Shown: piece after piece, positions 1 to 11,572 of the stretch
Position numbering within the stretch: the stretch's first letter is position 1
Layout of the letters: each line of letters begins with the position of its first letter
Source: Ichthyophthirius multifiliis
Taxonomy: Eukaryota; Ciliophora; Oligohymenophorea; Hymenostomatida
Assembly: GCF_000220395.1 (NCBI RefSeq)
Contig: NW_004086348.1
Span: 1 to 46,975 of the forward strand
DNA length: 46,975 nucleotides
Reading direction: 5' to 3'
Program-made: the position numbers and the translations under genes
Notes under the pieces: generated by a model
Told to the model about the DNA's origin: nothing
Database searches by the model: none
Seen by the model: the letters and a program-made list of their open reading frames with translations, nothing else

Positions 1-654
1 AATTTTTATATGATTCTATTTAGTTACTTTCTCATTCTTTTATTTAATAGCCATATTATTTTATTAATAATTAGTTTAAATTAATTATATTATTCAATTT
101 AATATTACTATCTTTTATTTTTTCTATTTAACTATTAATTTTTAATTTATTAATTATAAATTTTATTATTTTTAATAAATTATGTTTATATATATTTTTA
201 TAATTTAATATTTATTTTTAATATATATTTATAAATAAATTTTTTTATAAAAAAAAAATTATAAAAAAAATTCTTATTTCCAAAAAATATATTGATTGTT
301 AAAACAAATCACAAATTTTATCTAATTTTTTTTTTGAAAAAATGTAAATAAATTTTTTAATAATTAAATAATTTCCATATAAAAAATAAAAATTTGTTTT
401 TAAAAATAGATATTTAACAATAAAAATTACATGATTTATTAAAAAAATATTCGTTCATTTTTTATTTTAAGAGTAACAATTATTTTTTATTAAAAGAAAA
501 AACAGAATAATAAGTTATTATAAATAATTCGAAAATTATATAAAGATTATATTTTCAATGTTTTGTTATTTTCTAGAAAAGATTTAAGTTTAAATGATTC
601 GTTTTTATTTTCTTAATGGTAACTGAAGCAAATTTATTATATAAATTACTTTTA

Positions 655-656
<2 letters not shown>

Positions 657-716
<60 letters not shown>
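657..716. repeat. (AT)n microsatellite
   Basis: About 30 uninterrupted AT dinucleotides. Read as codons it gives an alternating Tyr-Ile string, which makes an apparent short protein at 616-807. That is an artefact of the repeat, not a gene. Confidence 0.95.
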
Positions 717-720
<4 letters not shown>

Positions 721-1877
721 TTTCTTAATTCGAGTTCTTTGAATTTTCTTGCTTTTTTATACTATGATGAAATCATTATATTTATTAAAAAAATTATTAA
801 TATTTAAAATAAAATAATAATTATTGTCAAAAAATGCTTATTAGAGAAAAAATTAATTATTAAAATTCAAAAATTTAAATTATTTAATTTTAAGAAATAT
901 TATATTAAAAAAAAATGATTTATCATCTCTACTTTTTAAATATATTTAATTCTTTAATGAATTTTATTTTTTAAAGTTTATTATTAAACTCTTGATTTTT
1001 TATTATCGAAATTTTAAGGACCTAAGTTTTGGATTTTTTCTAATGTTTTTTTTAAATTTTCTTTACATTATAAAAAGTTTTTTTTATTAATTCTTCTACA
1101 TTTTGAAAAATATTCACATACTGATAGCTTAATCCAATATATTTATTGATATTATATGTATGATTAACTTAAATATATTGTATGTTCATAATTTATTCAA
1201 TTATTGTATTTTGCATTATTATACTATTTATTTAGGTTATTAGACTTATTTTACATTTCTTTTAATTTTTATTTTCATATAATTTTAATTTTTCAGAATA
1301 GTATTTGAATACATTTTATTCGTACAATTTTTTTCTTTTCTCTAAATTCTTTACTTTTATTTATGATTTTTCATATACACATAATTAATCATATTTTTTA
1401 TTGTATTTTTATATATTTATATAAAGATATAAATAAATTATTTTTAATAATAAACTCTTTAAATAGTATAAATATAATATAATTATAAGAATATGATTTT
1501 TTTGTTTTAAAAAAAATATAATAATTCTTAGTAAATTTAATAAAAATAAATTAATACATAATATTAAATAAAATTTATTACATATGTATATAATAAATAA
1601 AAAAAAATTTAATATAAATTAATAGTTTTAATTTATTTAAATATTTAAATAATTTTTAAAAAATATTTATTTTAAAATGTAAATAACAATCAAAATAATA
1701 AAATATATTAATCATTTTATAATCTCAATATATATTTAATTTTTACTTATTTTTTTTTTTTAAAAAAATATAATGATTTAATAGCTTCATTTAATAAACT
1801 CTATACTAAAGCCATATAACTCTTAATAATTATAATCAAATGATTTTATAAAAAAATAAAATTCAAACAAAAAGCCT

Positions 1878-1903
1878 GATTCTCCAATAAAGTATTAGGA
1901 GAA
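1878..1903 (+). promoter_or_regulatory. Hairpin upstream of the Aurora-like kinase start
   Basis: GATTCTCC at 1878-1885 pairs perfectly with GGAGAATC at 1896-1903. AATA (1886-1889) can continue the stem against TATT (1891-1895 region) with one bulged base, leaving a loop of about three bases. The stem is the only G/C-rich patch for hundreds of bases and lies about 90 bases before the ATG at 1995, so it may be in the 5' leader. A regulatory role is inference only. Confidence 0.4.
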
Positions 1904-1994
1904 TCTAGTATTGTAAAAACAAACATTTTATAATAGCTTTTAATAAATACATGATTAAACTATAGATCTGTTAAACAATATAAAATATAAAGAA

Positions 1995-3887
1995 ATGAAT
2001 ATAGAAAACATAGAACAAATATTGACAAATATTAAAGAGGTTGAAGATTAATTTTATAAAATACATAACCTTTTACAAAAACAATATAATATATTGAAAT
2101 AACAATAAGAACACAAAGTATTTGAAAACAATAATTAATAAAAAAGTTATTTAAAAATAGAGAAACCAAATAAGGACACTTTATATTAAGAATCTGAGTG
2201 TAATTATTCACTAAAAGATAATTTTGAGAAAAATATTGATTTTTAAAAATAAGATTTCAATAGATTCTCTTGCGATTTATTTGGAAATAATTTAAATTAA
2301 TAAAACTTACTACAAAAAATTATTGATGAAGTGAAAAATACTCAATTATAATCTGAAGATAACAAAGGATTTTTAGAAAATATTGAAAATAAAAATAACT
2401 TTCAAGTTAAAAGTATTTCTGAACTTAGTTCTGATTTAAACAAATATCTATTTGTAGAAGATAAGTTTTCATAAAAGCTCTCGGTTTTATAAGAAAACTA
2501 CTAAAAAGAGGAGAGTAATAATTTAATTATTGATATTTCTAATACATTAGAAAATTCGAATAATATAGTTTATGCAACTGATTTATTTATTTAAAGATTT
2601 AATAGTACTTCTACATTAAGAAAAGATAATACTTCTTCTTCAAATCTAAATGAATAATTTGATAATTCTGTTAACTTTTTGTAAAGTTTTACTCCTGTTT
2701 ATTAAAACCATAATTATAGTTTGAGTGTAGGATAGTATAAATAAAGTAAAATAGAAAATGGAGATTTTAATAATATACCATATACAGAAAAATAAATATA
2801 AAAAAATTTTGTAAAGAAAGATAATTTTGTTTCTATTTTTAATAATAATATTCATGAAACTATTAATAATTTTCAGAACTTTTCTATCAAATAATTTAAA
2901 ATTCTAAATAAATTAGGAAGTGGAAAATTCTCTGATGTTTATTCGGCTATGTAAATATTTTTTTATATATATACATTTGTTTATAAATTAAATAAAATTA
3001 ATAGAAATATTGAAACAGGATTTAGTGTAGCCTTAAAATAGATTAAAAAAACTATGATTTAAGAATACAAATTAGAGAAAGATATTGTAAATGAAATTAA
3101 GTCTTAAATTAAACTAGAACATCCCAATATTATAAGGCTATATGGTTATTTTTTTGAAGAAGATAGTATTTATTTAATTTAAGAATTAGCTTGTGGAAAA
3201 GAGTTATTTGCAGATTTAAAAGCTCAACCAAATAAAAGATATAGAGAAATAAGTGTTGCCTAATATATAAAATAAATTATAGAGGCTTTAATTTATATGC
3301 ATTCTTAAAATATTATACATAGAGATATAAAGCCGGAAAACATTATGATATATAATGTAAAAAAAATCTATATTTTTGTATATATAAAAATAATAATAAA
3401 GGGGATTTTGAAATTATGTGATTTTGGATATGCAAGTTATGTTACTCCAACAAATTTAAGATCAACATTTTGCGGAACTTTAGATTATGTAAGTCCTGAA
3501 ATGGTTCAAGGTTAAAACTATGATTAATCTGTTGATATTTGGAGTGTTGGAATTTTAACTTATGAACTTATTTTTGGATAAGCTCCTTTTACTGTAAAAG
3601 ATCATGAAAGTACTTTGACCAAAATTTAAAATGTAAATTTTTTATTTTATATAAAAAAAAAAATATCTAATTTTTTTTTTTTTTTTTCAAAGGATGAAAT
3701 TGGTTTCCCAGGTTTAATTTCTTTTGAAGGAGTTGATTTTATTTAAAAACTTTTAGTTAAGGATCCTTTTAAAAGAATGACTCTATGTTAAGCTTTAAAA
3801 CATAATTTTATAATAAGTAATAATTCCAATAAAAACTATTAAAATTTAAAAAATGAATTGGAATTCTCAGACTTTTTAGTAATGTGA
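1995..3887 (+). CDS. Aurora-like Ser/Thr protein kinase with long N-terminal extension
   Basis: Four exons; introns 2951-3004, 3357-3401 and 3633-3692 give 577 residues ending at TGA. Residues about 1-310 are Asn/Lys/Gln-rich and partly coiled-coil-like, with no domain I recognise. The kinase domain follows: glycine loop [10 protein letters not shown], lysine in VALKQI, catalytic [15 protein letters not shown] magnesium loop and the activation segment [11 protein letters not shown], then [16 protein letters not shown]. The GTLDY-PEM stretch and the Thr-rich segment before it (NLRSTF) are typical of Aurora kinases, which act in mitosis and, in protists, also in cilium disassembly. PLK4 or other AGC-like kinases are the main alternatives. 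The long extension is unusual because Aurora N-termini are generally 40-130 residues. It converges with the Notchless gene, about 200 bases stop to stop. Confidence 0.85.
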
Positions 3888-4087
3888 AAATTATTATAAA
3901 AAATCAATAGAAAGTCATATTCAAAAAAATAAAATATAAAATTTAATTAATGAATATATTTCTTATTTATAAAAAATTATATATTTATATTCATAATTTA
4001 AAAAATTCTTGTCATATATACATAATAATCTTAGATATAGAAAAAAATAAAAAATTATAATTATTAATAAATAAAACATTTATTTTT

Positions 4088-5622
4088 TCAATTCTTCCAA
4101 ATTTTAAGTAATCTATCTTTTCCACCTGAGCAAACCTTTTAGCCATCAGGACTCCAATCTATAGCATATACTTCATCTGCATGTCCTGGAAGATCGAACA
4201 TTAACTTTTTGGTTTTAATATCCCAAACTTTCATAGTAGAATCTTTAGATCCACTTACAAAAAGTCTGCTATCAGCAGCCCAAGCAATCTAATATACACT
4301 ATTAACATGTCCTCTAAAATGTGCAATAAAGGCTCCTGTGTATCCGTCCCATAATTTAAGACTCTTATCAAAAGAAGCAGAAATAACAAATCTTCCATCA
4401 GGAGAAAACTGAGAATGGTTAACAGGTTTTGTGTGCCCAGTCATTCTAAAAACAGGCTTACTACTTGCTATAGGATCCCAAAGGAAAAGAGTATTATCAT
4501 CACTACCTGAGATAAGCCTTTCATTTTTATTTCCCTTTAATTTATTATATTTTTCTAATGCTTTATTCTGTTATTCTTATTCACTTTATAAAATTTCTCC
4601 TTTTTCATCAAAATAACCAGTTCTTAATGCATTTTCAGTATGAACACATATTGTATTTACCCAATGGGCATGTCCTTTTAAATCTCTTTTATAACTTCCG
4701 TCAGTTTACCAAACCTATTTTAAAAAACTAAATATTTTTTATTTAATTTTTATTTATCTACTTTTATTGTTGTATCTTCACTAGAAGTATAAATAAGGTC
4801 CTAACCTCCCCAGATAACCTTAGTAATAGCTTTAGTATGACCTCCGAAGCAAATAATACAGGAAAATGTTAAAGCATCCCAAATTCTAATACTCATATCT
4901 TTAGAACAGCTTACTAGTCTTGAACATTTTGCGTTTTTATGTAAAGGTTCCCATGATAAGGAAGTTACCCATTTCTAATGTCCTTTTAAAGTAAGGCCCA
5001 TTTAAGTCCCACTTTCCCCATCCCATATACATATGTCGCCATTTAAATCTCCTGTTGCTAAAAGTTTACCATTAGGGCTCCATTACATTACTAACACCCA
5101 ATTTCTATGACCTTGTTTTTTCTATTCTTCTTGTTATTCCAATGTGTTTTTTGGCAATTCGGTATTTACATCCCAAAATCGAACTGTTGTATCTCCTGAT
5201 CCACTTGCTAAATTTTACCCATCTGGAGAAAACTATATACATAACACACTATCAGTGTGGCCTGGAAGAGAACTGGCTTAGCGCGTAATTGGACGGACAT
5301 AGAATAATGATTATGGGTGAAATGTTATTGGAAGTATGGTTTCTGTTGTATAATTTTTTAACTTCTTCAAAAATTCAGATAAAGATGTTTTTATTTCTTA
5401 GGTTTCGTAATAAAATGAATATAGTTATGGCTCGTCATTTTCTAAAAATGAATTCACTATTTATTCCAGTTCCGAAGTTTTAGTTAAAATGGGAAGATCT
5501 AGTTTGTCACCAATTTCCTCACCTTCAGGATTCTTTAACTTTATAAATATGCGCTTATCTAATTCGTTTTCAGGAGGTTGTTCAGACACTTCGTTTTTTT
5601 TTAATTTCTTTTGAGGCTTCAT
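4088..5622 (-). CDS. NLE1: Notchless homologue (Rsa4/NLE1), WD40 ribosome-assembly factor
   Basis: Two exons with a 47-base intron at 4715-4761; 495 residues, near the usual family length. After a short Lys-rich start (MKPQKKLKK) comes an NLE-type ubiquitin-like domain (about residues 20-110; IFIKLKNPEGEEIGDKLDLP) and then a beta-propeller of about eight WD repeats. Repeats are marked by SPDGQNLASGSGD, WSPNGKLLATGDLNGDICIW, LVSCSKDMSIRIWDA, SPDGRFVISASFDKSLKLW and SPDGQKVCSGGKDRLLKIW. In other eukaryotes the protein binds pre-60S particles, and the Ubl domain engages the MIDAS domain of the AAA ATPase Midasin/Rea1 to drive 60S maturation. The start is the first ATG after an A/T leader. Function is inferred from close family resemblance; nothing looks broken. 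Confidence 0.93.
4715..4761 (-). other. Short spliceosomal intron in the Notchless gene
   Basis: It begins GTAGAT and ends ATAG. Removing it joins DTTIK to VWQTDGSYKRD, restoring a WD repeat. It is typical of the introns in this window, mostly 41-66 bases and nearly pure A/T inside. Confidence 0.85.
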
Positions 5623-5846
5623 GTTTTTTTTATTTTATATTTTAAGTTTTTTTAGTTTTTAATTTATATTTTTAGTTGTATATAAATAAAATATATTTAT
5701 GTAAAAAAATATTAAATTTAGATTATTATTTTTTTAATGTTATTTTGATTTTATAATTTTTAAATTTAATATATTTTATAATCTTTTTTATATTTATTAA
5801 TAGATTATTTCTAATATTAATTTTATTTAAAAAATAACTAAATAAA

Positions 5847-6767
5847 ATGAATAGTACTTATTATTTTGAAAAAACTTTTAATAAATTTATAATAAGATAT
5901 TAAAAAAAGTTTGATTAAAATTTATTATTAAGATATGAATATACTTTAAATTCTCTTAAATAAATTAGAGATTATATTTGTTTTAAAGATTAAAATAAGG
6001 TTCGTTTTAGAATAATAAAATAAAATATTTATTTTTTTAATATTAAATAATTTGAATCATGTTAACCATTTGTTTACAAAAAATTAAAATAAAATTAATA
6101 AAAATAATTTTTTATATAATTTTAAAATGCTTCATTATTTATATTGGTTAACTTAAACATTTTATTTAAAAATATTAAAATGTAACTTACTCAAAGTAAT
6201 AAAATAATTTTTTTATAGTTTATTTATATTTAATATTTTTTAATTTTTTTAGAAAGGTTTATAGGTATAAACATTTTTTTTAAAACAGATTAATATTTTA
6301 TACATATATTATATAAAAAATTACAATATTAAAAGTAATATATATTTTAATGTTTTATTTATTTTTAAAGTATTAAGCTTTTACAAAAATTCTATCGACA
6401 AACAAATATAGAAATGCTTAGCTACTTTAGATTTTTTTTTAAAAAAAAAAACAATAAAGTTAGCTTAAATGGATTCATTCATTTTAGATAAAACTGCAAT
6501 TTAATAAATAAATATAAATACTATTAAAAAAATTTTCAGAAGAAAAAAATAAAATTGATAAATAAATTTAGATTTTCATAAAGCAATAAGCATTTGTTAT
6601 AATTGTTAGAAAAAGAAAAATATACAATATAATTATTAGTAGATTAGCTTTTATGTGAATTATTTAGAAATATTTTTTTATTTTTATTTATTTCAAATAT
6701 TATTTGTAATTATGTTTTTTTTATATTTTTTCTATAATTTTTTTTAAATATGCGATAAAAATAATGA
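5847..6767 (+). CDS. Possible hypothetical protein, 306 residues, single open frame
   Basis: With TAA/TAG as Gln the frame runs from ATG, preceded by AAATAA, to TGA without interruption. It starts MNSTYYFEKTFNKFIIRYQK. The first 60 or so residues and the stretch around residues 190-280 have a mixed, gene-like composition with many Lys, Arg, Gln and Leu. The middle is rich in Phe, Ile and Tyr, as expected from translated A/T filler. In DNA this poor in G, a TGA-free run of 307 codons is somewhat unlikely by chance, but not decisively so. I recognise no family. It may be a real ciliate-specific gene, a decaying one, or chance. Confidence 0.3.
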
Positions 6768-6956
6768 GTAAAAAACGGATAATTTTTATTATTTAGATTT
6801 TAAAAAAAATACTGAAAAATTAAAAATCTATAAAAAATTAATATATATTAAATGTTCATAATTATTAAATTTAAAATATTACATTTTTTTTTATTTAAAA
6901 TAAAGTGAGATTAACTAAATTTCATAACAATTTTTTTTTTTTCATTTGTTTTTATC

Positions 6957-7133
6957 ATGTTTTCATTGTAAGCTTTAAATGAAATAGAAGTATATAATAT
7001 ATAAATATTACAAAATTCATAATTATTTTAAAAAGAGTTTATATAAAATGAATTAGAAAAAATTATTTAATATTATTTCAAATAGTTATTATGTGATAAA
7101 ATTGAGGCCTTTAATAAGAATTAATAAAAATGA
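6957..7133 (+). CDS. Possible small protein or lone exon, 58 residues
   Basis: The frame starts MFSLQALNEIEVYNIQILQN and ends NKNQQK before TGA. Its composition (Glu, Gln, Lys, Leu with few Phe) is protein-like and predicts a helix. It could be an exon of a larger gene or part of a relic together with 7686-7964. No family is recognised. Confidence 0.2.
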
Positions 7134-7685
7134 TATATCTTTTTTTTATAAAAATAAATAAAATAATATTAATTTGGATAAAAAAATTAAATTTTATTTT
7201 ATAGCCTTTACAAATATTTTAAAATATGTAAATAATTTAAATATTAATCAAGTTTTATATAACAGGTAATGTAATTTATATATTAGTCAAGCTTTATATA
7301 ATATGATATATTTAATTAAAAAAGATTAAAATATTTGAATTTATTATGTTATTAATGAATTTGCAATTTTATTATTAAAATAGTAATTTTAATTAATTAA
7401 TAGTTTAATAAAATATTGAAAGATTAAAATAATTTTTTTTTATTTAAAATTTTTAAAAAATTAATCATAATATTTTATTCAATTTTTTTTTTTTTTCGAA
7501 TTAACTTACTCTATATTTTATAATAAATTATCAAGAGGATGTTTATTAAAGCAATTTTTTTATTTAATATATAAAAAAAACCATAAAACACAATAAACTT
7601 AAAATATTAGAATGCACAAGCTTTTATATAAAACAACAAGACTGAGATTATCAAACTATAAATTTAAAAAAAATTGTGAACTAAG

Positions 7686-7964
7686 ATGTTTATTAGAAGT
7701 AAGAAAAAAATCAATTTAATTTAAAAGAAGATAGATTATAATAAATTGAGTACTTTTATAGAAAAAAAAGAAAAGAGAAAATTAATTATTGTATAAAAAA
7801 ATGTTAAACTTAGTGTAACAAAAACATATTTGGAAATTAAAGTTTTAGGTTAAAATAATAATTATTAGATTATTTAAATCGCTTTCTTTTATATTAAGGA
7901 AAAATAATTATTAGAATTCTATTAGAAACAATTATCAAGCTGTATAAATAAAATAAATATATGA
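7686..7964 (+). CDS. Possible small protein or gene fragment, 92 residues
   Basis: The frame starts MFIRSKKKINLIQKKIDYNK and ends SSCINKINI before TGA. The stretch KEKRKLIIVQKNVKLSVTKT and a following Gln-rich part look coding in composition. An overlapping frame at 7612-7749 (MHKLLYKTTRLRL) is also open, so a decayed gene spanning about 6950-7970 is as likely as a small intact one. Confidence 0.2.
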
Positions 7965-8980
7965 AATTACGTTGACGACTATAAAACATAGTATTAAGAT
8001 TAATATTCATCTTTCTTTTTTCATAAAAATTGTACTATTAATGTATTTTACACAATAATAATTATTTAGAAATTTTAAAAGAAAAAATTAATTTTAAGTT
8101 TTAAAAAGATAAAGTATTAACGCAGTGTTTTTAAATTTAATTAAAGTTTTTGTTTGCTTGTTTTTAATGTTACAAATTAAAATTTTCATATATTGATTTT
8201 TTAGTTAAATATATAATTAATTTTTTTAGTAATAAATTATAAATAATATAGACATAAGTTGTTAAAAATATAACAAAGTTTATTATTATTATTTTATTTT
8301 TCTATAAAATTAATAATTAAATAGATTATGTAAATTTACTAATAATATCCTTTTTAATTTAAAAATAATTATAATAATTTGTATAGATATCATGAACATA
8401 ATTAATTGTCTTTATAATATAAAACATGTTTATAATAATTTAAAAACATGATTTAATAAATAGTAAAATTTTATTAAAATATTTTAATATCCTTTTAATG
8501 ATTAAATTATATGAAGAAAAACTGAAACAAAATATTTAATAACTTTCTAAAGATTAAAAAATCTTAAATTAAAAAGAAAATATAATACAATATAAAAGCA
8601 TTAAATTAGATAAAAAACATTGAAAAATTAATTATCTTAAATATAATTTATAATTTATAGTAATAATTGAAAATAAATATAATAAATTTGATCATTTATT
8701 TTTTAAATATCCATGTTTTTATTTATTAAGTTTAATCAACGATTTGTAATTAAAGAATAACCAATTTTTTATATATATGATTTAATCATTTGTATCTAGT
8801 ATTTTATTTTAAAGTAAATAAACAAATATTTTGCTGAAGTTAAATAAAATATTTATATGATAATATAAAAAAGTATTACTAATAAAGAAATGTGATTATC
8901 AAAGATATGAAATAATTTTAAAAATAACTATGATTACATTTTACTAACTTTATATAAAACAAAATACAAAATTAAAAAAT

Positions 8981-10102
8981 TCATTATTTATTTTGAAGAT
9001 TTTTGTAAGAATTATTAAGATAATCTTAAATGAGCAAAGACTATTTAAATTAAAAAAATAAGAAAAAATAAATAAAAAAATACTATAATAATATGTGGAG
9101 CAGTTCTAGAAGCAAACATAGGAAAACCAATCCATAAGTTCCTAATTCCTTCTCTTCTAGCAGTCTTTTGTATTTTTAGTATTTAACAAAAATTAAAAAT
9201 TTTACAATACTAAAACAATCAGTAAAACCTTTATATTAATAATTTCCTTAAGCATCAACTTATTACCTTTAAAGTTTCGTTTTGATATTATCAAAAGGTA
9301 AAGACATGATAGATGCTATAATTCCTGCAATTGTAGATGAACTAAATTATATAAATAAATTATTTTAAATGTAACAATAAATAACAAAAACATAATTTTT
9401 ATTTGAATGGTATCGTGTACTTAATTATATTAATTTAATCTTTCTTTTACTTCATCAAATGTAGACAACATTCCTAAATTTAAAACAACAGATCTTATGA
9501 CAGTAGGAGTACATCCTTTCCATAATCCAAGCAATCCTTCGTCTTTAACAATTCTTTTTAAGGCATCGAAAACGTTCTTATAAATTTCTCCTTTATTAAA
9601 TAGGTAGCAACGTATCTCCTTGAAAGCGTACTAATGCTAAATCTGCAGGATTACCAATTAAAGCACCTGAAAATCCTGCAATTAATGAACAATAAATTTT
9701 TCTATATATCTTAAATTTTCTATTTTAATTTATTTTTTATATAAATTTTATTTTTAACTTCCTTATTTGTTTTTTTATTCTATCTGATAAACTTTGAAAA
9801 AGACCCAATCTTATTGATGTATATAAAACTTATCTCAATAAAGCTGAATCGAGACTATTTTTTTTTTTACTATTTTTTTAACAAAATATTAAAATACCCT
9901 TTGTAAAAACCATGTATTCCTTCTTTTTTATAATATTTAATGCTATATCTTTTGCTTTTAATGAGTCTTTGCTTAATCCTGCAGATATTTCTTCCGAAAT
10001 TATCTGAATTCTCACTTTTACTGTATCTATTGGTTAAAGTATAGTTGTTGCAATACAACCTGAAAGGCCACCAATAATAAATGGCATTGAAAAACTTAAC
10101 AT
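8981..10102 (-). CDS. Mitochondrial carrier, 2-oxoglutarate/malate type (SLC25A11-like)
   Basis: Six exons; introns 9855-9897, 9702-9758, 9342-9391, 9165-9205 and 9041-9083 leave 888 bases (about 295 residues), the normal carrier length. Three tandem repeats are visible, each with a carrier signature: QPIDTVKVRIQ, NPADLALVRFQ and PFDNIKTKLQ, followed by EGIHGFYKG, EGLLGLWKGCTPTV and EGIRNLWIGFP. NPADLALVRFQ and the RRNYKNVFDAL region resemble the oxoglutarate/malate carrier branch, which exchanges dicarboxylates across the inner mitochondrial membrane. The reading needs two compensating one-base shifts, one base missing in the T6 run at 9924-9929 and one extra in AAATTT at 9582-9587. Conserved sequence continues through both, so homopolymer sequencing errors are more likely than real damage. 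Confidence 0.87.
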
Positions 10103-10439
10103 TTTTATTTTAATTTATTTTGATTCCGAATAAATTTACAAAAATACGACTATTTAATTAATTTTTGATAATTATTATTTTTTTAATAAATTTGTAAATA
10201 AAAAAAAATAATTTTAACTTTGGACGGACAAAATTATTTAATAATGAATAAATGTATTCTATAATAAAAATATAATTTAATAATTTATAACACTAAGTTT
10301 TTTTTTTAAAAAAAAAAAATCTTTTTTATAGATTAAATTTTAAATATTAATAATATGTAATATGTCTTAACCAAAATAATATATTAAAAAAGCAATTAAT
10401 ATCTAGTTAATCAAAATATTTTTAATAAATACTAAAATA

Positions 10440-11130
10440 TTTATAATAATCTTAAAAAAAGATTATAAAGAACCATATTTAAAAAGCCTTTAACTTACCA
10501 AATTTGTTCAATAACTAAAAACTAAACTACTTTATTTTGTCTTAATACTTTAGAAAACATTCTAAGACCCTTATTAATAATAAAAGCCATTAATATTTAG
10601 AAAAAACGACTATAATAAAATATACATAGAATACTTAAACATAAGTACAAATCATCCTGAAGCTCTCATATACAAGAACTTAAATTATAGACGGGATAAT
10701 GAAATGAGTAATGAACCAAAGTTATTTGTTAAAATTAAATATGAACCAGGTCTAATTACTTATTTAAAATGTATTCAAAACACATAATGCTGAAGCAGGT
10801 CATATATTGCTAAATAAATAGCTTTTGCCTCATTGTGAAAATAATTTAACTTCATATAATATCTATTGTTATGTAAAATATGCTTGTGCTTTAATAAATT
10901 ATAATTATTAATTCTATTTTATAAAAAAAGAAATATGCACATATAAAAAATTAATGTGGAATTCCTAAATGAAGAGTAAATTTGGAGGAATAAACAAATT
11001 AGTAAGGAAAATGGAATTATTTAAAAAACTATAGATTTCATTTTTATAAGAGAAAATTAATAAAGTATATTTGGATTTCATGATATTTACTTTGCTTTTG
11101 TTGATTTATTTATATTAAATATTGTGAAAT
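10440..11130 (+). pseudogene. Relic or mis-assembled gene of unknown family
   Basis: A TGA-free frame from about 10440 to 10794 reads with clear protein character: DYKEPYLKSLQLTKFVQQ, a hydrophobic LLYFVLILQ, then YNKIYIEYLNISTNHPEALI and NEPKLFVKIKYEPGLITYLK. It then meets a TGA, while a neighbouring frame carries on as HNAEAGHILLNKQLLPHCEN up to about 11130. No ATG in good context was found at the left end. I do not recognise the family; the helical, TPR-like look is only an impression. A one-base assembly error near 10785 or a decayed gene both fit. Confidence 0.35.
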
Positions 11131-11241
11131 AAAAAATTGATAAATTAGAAAAAAATTATTCAAAAGGAAAATTTTGATGTTGGCATGCTTCTTTAAATAT
11201 ATATTATCGCTCAAAGGAATCATTAATAAATAAATGCTTAA

Positions 11242-11244
<3 letters not shown>

Positions 11245-11298
<54 letters not shown>
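11245..11298. repeat. (TA)n microsatellite
   Basis: About 27 TA dinucleotides, followed after a short break by a second, shorter TA patch up to about 11323. Confidence 0.92.
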
Positions 11299-11300
<2 letters not shown>

Positions 11301-11506
11301 AAGATATATTTATATATATATATGAATAATGTTTTATTTTATTAATCTTTTATAAATTTTTTTTTAATGCTAGTAAAAACTTTCTATTTTTTAATATATT
11401 TTAGAATATATATAATTTTTATTATTGTAAAATATATCTTATTTTATAAATTTAATATTTAAAAAAAAAGAATTATTTATATTATATTCCATATTTTTTA
11501 TAAAAA

Positions 11507-11507
<1 letters not shown>

Positions 11508-11571
<64 letters not shown>
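11508..11571. repeat. (ATT)n microsatellite
   Basis: About 21 near-perfect ATT trinucleotides ending in ATTACTATTAATATTATT. It lies in non-coding DNA between the relic and the casein kinase gene. Confidence 0.93.

Positions 11572-11572
<1 letters not shown>

Larger units (their letters stand above)
1..1994. other. AT-rich non-coding stretch upstream of the Aurora-like kinase gene
   Basis: No reading frame with gene-like composition was found on either strand, even with TAA/TAG read as glutamine. The stretch is mostly homopolymer A/T runs and short AT mixtures. It contains the TA microsatellite at 657-716 and a comparatively GC-rich hairpin at 1878-1903, both listed separately. The last part should hold the promoter and 5' leader of the kinase gene starting at 1995, but no specific element is recognisable. 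Confidence 0.6.
5623..8980. other. 3.4-kb gene-poor stretch with scattered open fragments
   Basis: This is the longest stretch without a recognised gene. Most of it is A/T low complexity. It does hold a 306-codon TGA-free frame (5847-6767) and two shorter plus-strand frames (6957-7133 and 7686-7964), listed separately. Between and after these, including 7965-8980, nothing is recognisable. Confidence 0.5.

Noticed and set aside
616-807. 63-residue frame with a long Tyr-Ile stretch
   Set aside because: It is a translation of the (AT)n microsatellite at 657-716 and its flanks; there is no independent coding evidence.
2646-2855. 69-residue minus-strand frame
   Set aside because: It lies antisense to the N-terminal extension of the Aurora-like kinase gene, whose plus-strand frame is continuous and spliced sensibly.
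4431-5483. Two plus-strand frames (4431-4616 and 5289-5483)
   Set aside because: Both are shadows opposite the Notchless gene, where the minus strand encodes WD repeats and the ubiquitin-like domain.
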